DNA of 33,247 bases from Chloroflexota bacterium (GTDB lineage Bacteria; Chloroflexota; Anaerolineae; Caldilineales; Caldilineaceae), in assembly GCA_024277175.1 (NCBI GenBank), contig JAJRVT010000344.1:1-33247 (forward strand). The letters run 5' to 3'. How positions within the stretch are numbered: the stretch's first letter is position 1; each line of letters starts with the position of its first letter. Below the pieces are notes generated by a model, which was not told the DNA's origin, searched no databases, and worked only from the letters and a program-made list of their open reading frames with translations. Positions 26,476 through 33,247 of the stretch are shown here, piece by piece. The translations under genes were made by a program, and so were the position numbers.

Positions 26476-28119
26476 CTACAGCCCCACCACCCCGGCATAG
26501 GCGACCCCAGTCAGATAGGCGATATCTCGCTGCCAGGTGGTAAGGTCGTTCACGCTGAATTGATCGAGATGGCTGTGCCCGCAGGCGCGAGTCAAGATCT
26601 TCATCAGTTCGGTGGTGGCGTCCAGGTAGTTTTTGAGTTGCAACGCGGACTTACGGATCTCCAGCCGGGCGCGCAGACGCTCCTGCTGGGTGGCCACGCC
26701 CACGGGACAGTTGTTGGTGTCGCAGGCGCGCATGCCCAGGCAGCCGATGGCCTGGATAGCGGCGTTGGAAATGGCCACGCCGTCCGCGCCCAGAGCCAGC
26801 GCCTTGACGAAGTCGGACTCGGTGCGCAGGCCGCCGGTGATGATCAGAGTCACATCATCGCGCCCCAGGCCGTCCAGGTGGCGGCGGGCGCGGGCCAGCG
26901 CGACCATGGTGGGCACGGAGATATTCTGCTTGAAGATCTCGGGGGCCGCGCCCGTGCCGCCGCCGCGCCCGTCCAGGATGATGTAGTCGGCGCTGGCGGC
27001 CAGAGCGAAATCGATGTCCGCTTCGATGTGCTGGGCCGAGAGCTTGAAGCCGATGGGAATGCCGCCCGACTTCTCTCGCACCTTGTCCGCCACCCGACGG
27101 AAATCGTCTACGCTGATCAGATCCGGGAAGGCCGCGGGGCTGATGGCCGGTTCGCCTTCGGCCAGCCCCCGCACCTGGGCGATGCGCCCCTTGACCTTGG
27201 GTCCGGGCAGATGGCCGCCCGTGCCCGTCTTGGCCCCCTGGCCGCCCTTGAAGTGGAAGGCCTGCACCCGCCGGACCTTGTCCAGACTCCAGCCGAAGCG
27301 CCCGGAGGCCAGCTCATAGAAGTAGCGGGAGTTGGCGACCTGCTCTTCGGGCAACATACCGCCCTCGCCGGAACAGATGCCGGTCCCGGCCATCTCCGCG
27401 CCCGTGGCCAGCGCGATCTTGGCTTCCTCGCTCAGCGCGCCAAAGCTCATGTCGGAGACGAAGAGGGGAATCTCCAAGCGCAGGGGACGATCGGCGCGGG
27501 GACCGATGATCAACTCCGTCCCCACCGGCTCATCATCCAGCAGGGGACGGCGGGCCAACTGGGCGGTGACGATCTGGATGTCATCCCAGCGAGGCAGTTC
27601 GGTCAGGGGAACGCCCATGGCCGAAACCTTGCCGTGATGACCCCAGCGGCTCAGACCGTGACGGGCCAGGTGTTGGATGTAACCGTTGTACGGCTCAGTG
27701 GGCGTGCCGTGAACGTCCTGGTAGAGGCCCAGATAGGCGTCCCGGTCATAGGGCTGGGGATGGTCCGCGGCCCAGATCGCGATCTCGCCTTTGTCCACCA
27801 GCACGGCGTCGGCGTCCAAGTCGATCCAGGCGTTGAACTTATGCAGACGCTCGCTGTTGTTATAGGCGCTGACGCCGGTGTCATAGCGATAGTCCCAGTT
27901 ATGCAGCCCACAGATCAAATCGCCACCCGCCACCCGTCCATCGGCCATGAGCGCGCCCCGGTGCTGACAGCGTCCATAGAGCACGGAGACCTGACCATCA
28001 TAGCGGACGACGACCAGGTCCACGCCGGCCACCAGGGCGTAGGCCGGCGTCCGATCGTTCAATTCGCTCCAGGCGGCAATCTTCACCGCATGCAAATATT
28101 TTTGCGGGCCAATGCTCAT
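26476..28119 (-). CDS. FMN-binding glutamate-synthase-type protein with N-terminal Rieske domain
   Basis: A 547-residue protein. ATG 28119 has AAAGGAG upstream. Residues 1-110 form a Rieske [2Fe-2S] domain: CQH (Cys51, His53) and CGLH (Cys70, His73). The rest is the FMN/3Fe-4S synthase domain of GltS: VSDMSFGALSEEAK, CSGEGGMLPEEQ, KGGQGAKTGTGGHLPG, DGRGGGTGAAPEIF, and CLGMRACDTNNCPVGVATQ as the Fe-S cluster. It lacks the glutaminase (class II amidotransferase) and GXGXG domains of GltB, so it is not a complete glutamate synthase. It may be an FMN amino-acid or other oxidoreductase fed by the Rieske cluster. Confidence 0.92.
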   Translation of the reverse strand: MSIGPQKYLHAVKIAAWSELNDRTPAYALVAGVDLVVVRYDGQVSVLYGRCQHRGALMADGRVAGGDLICGLHNWDYRYDTGVSAYNNSERLHKFNAWIDLDADAVLVDKGEIAIWAADHPQPYDRDAYLGLYQDVHGTPTEPYNGYIQHLARHGLSRWGHHGKVSAMGVPLTELPRWDDIQIVTAQLARRPLLDDEPVGTELIIGPRADRPLRLEIPLFVSDMSFGALSEEAKIALATGAEMAGTGICSGEGGMLPEEQVANSRYFYELASGRFGWSLDKVRRVQAFHFKGGQGAKTGTGGHLPGPKVKGRIAQVRGLAEGEPAISPAAFPDLISVDDFRRVADKVREKSGGIPIGFKLSAQHIEADIDFALAASADYIILDGRGGGTGAAPEIFKQNISVPTMVALARARRHLDGLGRDDVTLIITGGLRTESDFVKALALGADGVAISNAAIQAIGCLGMRACDTNNCPVGVATQQERLRARLEIRKSALQLKNYLDATTELMKILTRACGHSHLDQFSVNDLTTWQRDIAYLTGVAYAGVVGL

Positions 28120-28398
28120 ATCGACTCCTTTTTTGCCAATCAATGGTCATGACAGCCAGATCGCTGATCGTTAGACGTGAATTCCAAGGAGATAGATTCC
28201 CCCACTGCACTTGTATCCTGCAAGGGCTGCTCGTTACTGCAATGTCGATTACACCCGCGGGATAGCCGCCCGGAACGCAGAGCGTACGAAAGGCTGTGCA
28301 GCCGGGTGGCCGTCTGCGGTGAAGCGAGTGCGGGATGTAGCGCCCCGGCGAATCGCCCGGAGGATGGATGCGACTGTGTAGTCCGACTCAAGCGTTCG

Positions 28399-28758
28399 CT
28401 AGCCAATCGCGCCGAAGACCGCGAGCACGGAGATCAGGGTCAGGATGAGGACGATTAGGAAGACAATCGCCTGAGGCCATTTGCGCCGCTGGATGAAGTG
28501 GCCCATGCGATCGGTGGACGAGTAGAGCAACGCGCCCGCGGCCAGCAGATAGACCGCCAGCCCCCAGCGCATCCCCATAAGCAGCACGATGCCGCCGATG
28601 ATCAGGGTGATGCCCGTCACCAACTCCGCCAGCAGATGGAAGCCCATGACGACGGATTCCGAGTAGAGTTCGGGGACCTCCCGTTTGACCAGTGAATAGA
28701 TCCAAAAGCCGATCATGCCCAGGCCAACGATGATAGCGAAATAGGCGCCCATAGTCAT
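28399..28758 (-). CDS. Small four-TM membrane protein
   Basis: A 119-residue protein with four predicted helices: AYFAIIVGLGMIGFWIYSLV, MGFHLLAELVTGITLIIGGIVLLMGM, WGLAVYLLAAGALLYSS and AIVFLIVLILTLISVLAVFGAI. KREVPELYSESVVMGFHLLAE is a conserved-looking loop. No family name is recalled with certainty. It is alone between the Rieske protein and a lipoprotein on the same strand. The 28120-28398 stretch after it, toward the Rieske gene, holds no gene I can support. Confidence 0.75.
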   Translation of the reverse strand: MTMGAYFAIIVGLGMIGFWIYSLVKREVPELYSESVVMGFHLLAELVTGITLIIGGIVLLMGMRWGLAVYLLAAGALLYSSTDRMGHFIQRRKWPQAIVFLIVLILTLISVLAVFGAIG

Positions 28759-28857
28759 AGGTCACTCATTCATGGTGATAGATGAACGCATAGGATAGCC
28801 GGCATATGCGGTTATTGTAGCATAGAAGTGACGAACGAAGGATAACCGTCCCCTGGG

Positions 28858-30126
28858 TCAGGGCGTTGGCGTAGACGCGGGCGTAGGGGTGGCAATAAGG
28901 CCCCGTTTTGAGATCAGCTGAATCGGGTCGTCGGCAGCGCGCACTGCTTCGACGATATGGGCCAGATCCGAGCGGGCGTAGTAGGTGTAATAGGTGGAGA
29001 GGGCGACGCGCATGGGGCGCTCCCGGTCGGTGTAATAGCCGAACTGGTCGATGCGGCCCCGGAGCGCGGGAAAGGCGCGCTGCATATATTCGGAGACGTT
29101 GGTTTCGGCGGCGTAGTTGTCAGCCAGTTGGTCGAAGGGACCGTCGTAGTAGTCGTTGCGGGTGACGCTCAGCTTACGGATGGCCATCAGCACCTTGCGA
29201 TCGTCATGGGCAGCGTCCACCCAAAAGGCGAAGCCGCTCCGTTTGCCCAGCAACAGATCGTCGTCCACCGAATCCAGCACATCGGGCAGGGGCGTCTCCT
29301 CGTTCAGAACCCAGAAGAAGTAGTTGTCAGTCTCGTTGAAGAGCAGAAAAAACTGGTACCCGGACTCGTCGAAGGTGCGCTCCACGAAGACTTCATCTGC
29401 GCCCAGTTCGAAGAGGGTGGGCGGGGTCTGGGGGATCTGGTTGAGGTGAAAGAGGACTTCTTTGCCGTCGAAACGCACAAGCCAGGTGAAGCGATCCACT
29501 TCGATCACGTCCACTCCATCGGCCTTGGTGAAGAATTTCGACCCATTGACGCCCGTACCGGGCCGGGTGGGGAATTCCACGAACTCGAAATAACCGAACG
29601 AGAGCTCACCCCGCTCCCGGCTGCCGGCTGCGAGGCGGATGTTGCCCCACACCTGGCGTCCGTCCACATAAAGGACGAAATAGTAGTAGTTCTCTGAAGG
29701 GTAGACGGTGACCTCATCGGGGAGGCCGGTGAAGACGCGAGCGAAGACCGCATCCGCATCCGTCAGGTCCAGGGAGGGATCGGTCAGCCCCTCGATCATG
29801 CGCTGGTTGAAGAGCAAATAGGACGTAGTCGGAGGCGCGGATTCGGTGACGGTGGTCTGAGCAGCCGCGCCGGTGAGCGTCGTATCGGTGGAGACTGTGG
29901 CAGCGGGGACCGCCTCGTTGGTCGGCGCGACGGTCGCTACAGCGGGGGTTGGCGAAACGCCAGCGGTCTGTGCGGACGCGGTGACGGCTCCCGCGTGACA
30001 GCCGGCCAACAACAACGCCAGGCCAAGCGCGGCCAACGCCCCGACTATTCTCCAAGCTCGCGCTGACCACAGCGGCGATCGGGTCAGGCGAGGGTTGGCG
30101 CTCAACAGAGATTGGATGGAAAACAT
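28858..30126 (-). CDS. Lipoprotein of unknown function with long T/P/A linker
   Basis: A 422-residue protein from ATG 30126. A GTG at 30168 would add 14 residues but lies inside a hairpin, so the inner ATG is preferred; neither has a strong ribosome site. ALAALGLALLLAGC gives a lipobox (Cys about residue 43). A low-complexity linker of A, T, P and V follows. The globular domain (YLLFNQRMIEGLTDPSLDL..., GLPDEVTVYPSENYYYFVLYVDGRQVWGNIRL, FGYFEFVEFPTRPGTGVNGSKFF, NETDNYFFWVLNEE) is rich in Y, F and D. It ends in a T/P-rich tail. I do not recognise a family. Confidence 0.8.
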   Translation of the reverse strand: MFSIQSLLSANPRLTRSPLWSARAWRIVGALAALGLALLLAGCHAGAVTASAQTAGVSPTPAVATVAPTNEAVPAATVSTDTTLTGAAAQTTVTESAPPTTSYLLFNQRMIEGLTDPSLDLTDADAVFARVFTGLPDEVTVYPSENYYYFVLYVDGRQVWGNIRLAAGSRERGELSFGYFEFVEFPTRPGTGVNGSKFFTKADGVDVIEVDRFTWLVRFDGKEVLFHLNQIPQTPPTLFELGADEVFVERTFDESGYQFFLLFNETDNYFFWVLNEETPLPDVLDSVDDDLLLGKRSGFAFWVDAAHDDRKVLMAIRKLSVTRNDYYDGPFDQLADNYAAETNVSEYMQRAFPALRGRIDQFGYYTDRERPMRVALSTYYTYYARSDLAHIVEAVRAADDPIQLISKRGLIATPTPASTPTP

Positions 30127-30146
30127 AACTTGCTCGCTTGAATGAT

Positions 30147-30200
30147 GGGAACCGGACGTCTGCGTCACCGCATCATGGGTGATGCAGATGTCCGGTCCCC
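30147..30200. terminator. Long hairpin after the octad-repeat gene
   Basis: GGGAACCGGACGTCTGCGTC-ACC (30147-30169) pairs with GGGTGATGCAGATGTCCGGTCCCC (30177-30200) as an imperfect stem of about 22 bp with a short loop. It lies just beyond the stop of the octad-repeat gene in the direction of transcription, before the lipoprotein gene. No strong U-run follows, so it may protect the mRNA end. Confidence 0.65.
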
Positions 30201-30230
30201 TTCGACGACGTGATTAGGCAGCGACCACAA

Positions 30231-33002
30231 CTATCGCTGCTGGATCAGCGGCAGGTAGATCTTGAGATTGAAAATCGCGTCGATCACGTCCTCAGCCGCG
30301 GAGATGGATGCGTCGTGCTGCTGGGAGAGGTCCGGATCATGCTGAGCCGACACAAGCGGCGCATGCACCGCGGAAAGCACTGGATCGTGCTGGTTCGAAT
30401 CAGCCGGATCGTGAACCGGCGACTGAACCGGATCGTGTTGCTGCGACTGGGCGGGATCGTGCTGGGCCGACAGAACTGGGTCATGAATGATCGAATCCAG
30501 GGGATCATGGGCGGCGGAGACTGCCGGTTGGTGAACCATGGAGACGCCCGGATCATGCTGTTGCGACTGGGTCGGATCATGCTGGGCCGACACGAGAGGT
30601 GAATGCACCGCGGACGCTGCCGGCTCGTGCTGCTCCGAATCGACCGGATCATGCACCTGGGAGCGAACCGGATCATGCTCCTCCGACTTGGTCGGATCGT
30701 GCTCCTCCGACCAGAAGGGGTCGTGGATGTCCGACGTCAGCGGATCATGCTGGGCCGACAGATCCGGGTCATGCATCATGGACTCCGCGGGGTCATGTTG
30801 CTGTGACAGGTCCGGGTCGTGCTGCTCGGATAACACCGGCGAATGGACAATGGAGGCCAGCGGATCATGTTGGTCGGACAGGGCCGGATCGTGGACCTCG
30901 GAGCGGGCTGGATCGTGCTGCTCCGATTTAGCCGGGTCGTGCTCCTCCGACCAGAAGGGATCGTGGATATCCGACGTCAGCGGGTCATGCAGATCCGACT
31001 TGGCCGGCTCATGCATCATGGACACCCCAGGATCATGCTGCTGGGAGAGGTCCGGGTCATGTTGATCCGAGAGGAAGGGCGCATGCACGGCGGATTCCAG
31101 CGGATCGTGCTGGGCCGAGAGGTCCGGATCATGGACCTCTGACTGCAACGGGTCGTGCTGCTCGGACTGGACCGGGTCGTGCTGGGTCGACCAGTGGGGG
31201 TCATGGATATCCGACGTCAGCGGATCGTGCTGGTCCGAGTCGACCGGATCGTGGACCATGGAAAGGGCCGGATCATGCTGAGCAGACAGATCGGGATCGT
31301 GCTGCGCGGACATAACTGGCGCATGTAGCACCGATTCCAGCGGATCATGTTGAGCGGACAGACCGGGATCGTGGACCTCGGACCGTGCGGGATCATGTTC
31401 TTCGGACTTAGTCGGGTCATGCTGGGCTGACCAATAAGGATCATGAATGTCCGATGTCAACGGGTCATGCTGATCCGACTTGGCTGGTTCATGGACCGGG
31501 GAAAGGACCGGGTCGTGCTGGGACGACAGGTCGGGGTCGTGCTGGGACGACAGATCCGGAGCGTGGACCTCGGAACGGGCGGGATCGTGCTGGTCTGACT
31601 GGGTCGGGTCATGCTGGGTCGACAGTTCCGGATCGTGCTGGTCGGACGTGAACGGCGAATGCACTGCCGATACCAACGGATCGTGCTGGGCCGACAACCC
31701 AGGATCGTGGATCAGGGAGCGGGCCGGGTCGTGGACTGCAGAACGGGCCGGGTCATGCTCTTCAGACCAGACGGGGTCATGGATGTCCGACGTCAGCGCG
31801 TTGTGGAGCGCCGATGTGTCCGCATCATGGACCACGGAGATGGCCGGGTCGTGCTGCTCAGAGAGGGCTGGATCATGCTGGTCGGACATGACCGGCGAGT
31901 GAAGGGCCGAAACCAACGGATCATGCTGGGCCGACGCCCCCGGGTCATGAACAGCGGAGCGCAGGGGATCGTGCGCCTCAGACTTGGCCGGATCATGCTG
32001 CTCCGACCAGAAGGGGTCGTGGATATCCGATGTCAACGCGTCGTGAAGCGCGGTCGTGTTCGGGTCATGGACCATGGACAGGGCCGGGTCATGCTGTTCA
32101 GACTTGGTTGGATCGTGCTCATCGGACATGACCGGCGAGTGAACGATGGACGCCAGGGGATCGTGCGCGTCCGACAGGAGCGGGTCATGGACGATGGAGC
32201 GGGCGGGGTCGTGCTGCTCGGACTTGGCCGGATCGTGCTCCTCTGACCAGAAGGGATCGTGGACGTCCGAGGTCAGCGCATTGTGGAGCGCGGTCGTGTC
32301 CGGATCGTGAATCATGGAGATGGCCGGGTCGTGCTGAGCCGACTTGTCCGGCTCATGCCCATCTGAAAGGAAGGGCGAGTGGACCAATGAAACCAGCGGA
32401 TCGTGCTGCTGGGACACATCAGGATCATGGACCTCTGAACGCACCGGGTCATGCTCCTGAGATTTGGCCGGGTCATGCTCCTCGGACCAGACGGGATCGT
32501 GAATATCGGAGGTCAGGGCGTTGTGGAGCGCTGACGTATCGGAATCGTGGACGATAGAGAGGGCGGGGTCATGCTCCTGGGATTTGGTCGGGTCGTGTTC
32601 AGCCGATACGAAGGGTGAATGGACGGCGGAGACGACCGAATCGTGCTCGGCCGACAGGTCGGGCGCATGCACGGCGGAAACCACCGGATCATGGGTGGCC
32701 GACAGTTGTGGATCATGCTGCTCCGACCAGAATGGATCATGAATATCCGAGGTCAACGGATCGTGCGACGCCGAGACGTCCGGCTCGTGGACCAATGACA
32801 GGGCAGGATCATGTTGTGCGGAAATATTCGGGTCGTGTTCGGTGGAAAGGGCGGGATCGTGCAGTGTGGAAGCGACGGGATCATGCTCATCGCCCGGGTT
32901 CTCCTTGGCTGTAAGCAGAGCTACCCCCCCAAAGGGGGCCAACCCCATAAGCAACAGTATGATAAGAAGGATCGACGCCCAAAAAAGCGGCCTTTTGTTC
33001 AT
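30231..33002 (-). CDS. Secreted protein of 108 consecutive SxxHDPxx octapeptides
   Basis: A 923-residue protein starting at ATG 33002 with GGAGGTG 4 nt upstream (the longer open frame to 33086 has no ribosome site). Residues 1-36 include a signal peptide (FWASILLIILLLMGLAPFGGVALL). Residues 37-900 are 108 octads with consensus S-(A/D/E)-(Q/E/V/I)-H-D-P-x-x. Position 4 is His in all 108; Ser is kept in all but three; D and P vary. Ten-octad blocks recur, each starting near SDIHDPFW. The tail (901-923) is SAAEDVIDAIFNLKIYLPLI-QQR. No known family is recognised. Extracellular metal binding or a surface filament is an inference only. Confidence 0.85.
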   Translation of the reverse strand: MNKRPLFWASILLIILLLMGLAPFGGVALLTAKENPGDEHDPVASTLHDPALSTEHDPNISAQHDPALSLVHEPDVSASHDPLTSDIHDPFWSEQHDPQLSATHDPVVSAVHAPDLSAEHDSVVSAVHSPFVSAEHDPTKSQEHDPALSIVHDSDTSALHNALTSDIHDPVWSEEHDPAKSQEHDPVRSEVHDPDVSQQHDPLVSLVHSPFLSDGHEPDKSAQHDPAISMIHDPDTTALHNALTSDVHDPFWSEEHDPAKSEQHDPARSIVHDPLLSDAHDPLASIVHSPVMSDEHDPTKSEQHDPALSMVHDPNTTALHDALTSDIHDPFWSEQHDPAKSEAHDPLRSAVHDPGASAQHDPLVSALHSPVMSDQHDPALSEQHDPAISVVHDADTSALHNALTSDIHDPVWSEEHDPARSAVHDPARSLIHDPGLSAQHDPLVSAVHSPFTSDQHDPELSTQHDPTQSDQHDPARSEVHAPDLSSQHDPDLSSQHDPVLSPVHEPAKSDQHDPLTSDIHDPYWSAQHDPTKSEEHDPARSEVHDPGLSAQHDPLESVLHAPVMSAQHDPDLSAQHDPALSMVHDPVDSDQHDPLTSDIHDPHWSTQHDPVQSEQHDPLQSEVHDPDLSAQHDPLESAVHAPFLSDQHDPDLSQQHDPGVSMMHEPAKSDLHDPLTSDIHDPFWSEEHDPAKSEQHDPARSEVHDPALSDQHDPLASIVHSPVLSEQHDPDLSQQHDPAESMMHDPDLSAQHDPLTSDIHDPFWSEEHDPTKSEEHDPVRSQVHDPVDSEQHEPAASAVHSPLVSAQHDPTQSQQHDPGVSMVHQPAVSAAHDPLDSIIHDPVLSAQHDPAQSQQHDPVQSPVHDPADSNQHDPVLSAVHAPLVSAQHDPDLSQQHDASISAAEDVIDAIFNLKIYLPLIQQR
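30303..32894 (-). repeat. 24-bp tandem repeat array, 108 units, with 240-bp super-repeat
   Basis: The 2592 bp encode the 108 octads with no frame break or irregular unit length. The first octad of blocks (SDIHDP-x-W type) falls at octads 7, 17, 27, 37, 47, 61, 71, 81 and 91, so the spacing is 10 octads except one of 14 (47 to 61). Blocks keep position-specific variants: octad 6 is usually HSP/HAP and octad 10 is HNALT or HDPLT. Confidence 0.95.
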
Positions 33003-33088
33003 TACGCACCTCCAGGTCGATACGCGTGGATAAACACGCGCCGGACGAAGGGGGGGATGCAGAGATGAATAAACAAAAAAAAACACAC

Positions 33089-33114
33089 AGTAACAAGGTT
33101 ACTAACACTATACT
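33089..33114 (-). promoter_or_regulatory. Operator-like palindrome and -10 box upstream of the octad-repeat gene
   Basis: AGTAAC-AAG-GTTACT (33089-33103) is a perfect 6+6 palindrome. A minus-strand TATAGT lies at 33109-33114, so transcription would start within or near the palindrome, as for a repressor operator. The -35 region is weak. The binding protein is unknown. Confidence 0.45.
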
Positions 33115-33152
33115 TTTGCACTTTTGCCTGCCAGATTTGCCATCGAGCCGAT

Positions 33153-33190
33153 TCCGGTGAAAAGATAATAATAGAGAATCTTTCACCGGA
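33153..33190. promoter_or_regulatory. Perfect inverted repeat overlapping a ribosome site
   Basis: TCCGGTGAAA (33153-33162) pairs with TTTCACCGGA (33181-33190), loop 18 nt. The right arm contains part of the ribosome site GGAGGG (33188-33193) for the gene starting at 33199, so the hairpin could control its translation. A transposon end is another reading. Confidence 0.5.
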
Positions 33191-33198
33191 GGGAGATG

Positions 33199-33247
33199 AT
33201 GGACTTACTCATTCCAGAAATTCTGTACAGCTACTTGTATTTGTTCA
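33199..33247 (+). CDS. Start of an unknown gene (truncated by window end)
   Basis: ATG 33199 (or 33196) follows GGAGGG at 33188-33193. The visible text is MDLLIPEILYSYLYLF, open to the end of the window. Too short to identify. It is divergent from the octad-repeat gene. Confidence 0.4.
   Translation, partial: MDLLIPEILYSYLYLF

Noticed and set aside
26560-28152. 530-codon plus-strand ORF opposite the Rieske/GltS-type gene
   Set aside because: The minus frame contains all cofactor motifs; the plus frame is a shadow.
28140-28458. Overlapping short ORFs on both strands in the gap before the Rieske gene
   Set aside because: No ribosome site, no recognisable domain, and composition resembles noncoding GC-rich sequence.
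30538-31065. Cys/Ser/Gly-rich plus-strand ORFs within the octad array
   Set aside because: They arise from the 24-bp periodicity read on the opposite strand, without a credible start; the minus frame has signal peptide and ribosome site.
30303-32894. CRISPR-like array
   Set aside because: The 24-bp units have no unique spacers and stay in frame as a protein; it is a coding tandem repeat.

Overview
The window is about 33 kb of GC-rich bacterial DNA. Several features suggest a Chloroflexota genome (Anaerolineae, Caldilineae or Ardenticatenia type), but this is inference: two secreted proteins end in a short tail of the type YLP(L/V)-x-R, many lipoproteins have low-complexity A/P/E/T linkers after the lipid cysteine, and short palindromic or tandem repeats fill the gaps between genes. 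No rRNA, tRNA, CRISPR array, integrase or complete IS element was seen.

Layout. 1-5.6 kb: an atypical short-chain dehydrogenase without the usual catalytic Tyr and Lys, an XdhC-family molybdenum-hydroxylase maturation protein, and a three-gene NitT/TauT-type ABC importer (binding lipoprotein, ATPase, permease), with palindromic repeats in two of the gaps. 5.6-7.4 kb: a decayed DsbA-like fragment, a SnoaL/NTF2-like protein, a possible 40-residue ORF and an unrecognised 304-residue protein. 7.5-12.7 kb, minus strand: a 1097-residue secreted protein with a DNRLRE-type domain and an HExxH metalloprotease motif, a Crp/Fnr regulator with a palindrome in its own promoter region, and a GNAT acetyltransferase. 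13-16.3 kb: two RNA methyltransferase-like genes, a small lipoprotein and a classical SDR. 16.5-19.6 kb: a sigma70-like promoter, a short gene that looks frameshifted at an A7 run, ftsH and a two-TM membrane protein. 19.6-23.3 kb: a dCMP deaminase overlapping a GH1 glycosidase, then on the minus strand a sugar-nucleotide epimerase and a CysH reductase of the Fe-S (APS reductase) type. 23.4-25.6 kb: a NapC/NrfH-type tetraheme cytochrome followed by an eight-heme HAO-like lipoprotein, ending in a double hairpin terminator. 25.7-30.1 kb, minus strand: a DUF2807-like protein, a Rieske/glutamate-synthase-type FMN protein, a small membrane protein and a lipoprotein.

The most unusual locus is at 30.2-33.0 kb. 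A secreted 923-residue protein consists almost entirely of 108 consecutive octapeptides of the form S-x-x-H-D-P-x-x. The histidine is kept in all 108, and the octads are arranged in ten-octad (80-residue, 240-bp) super-blocks with one 14-octad block. I recognise no known family. Its upstream region has an operator-like palindrome and its downstream end a long hairpin.

Second layer. At least six types of short repeat (palindromes or tandem heptamers) sit at gene junctions, and several contain stop codons or the last codons of the neighbouring gene. They may act as terminators or mRNA-stability elements.
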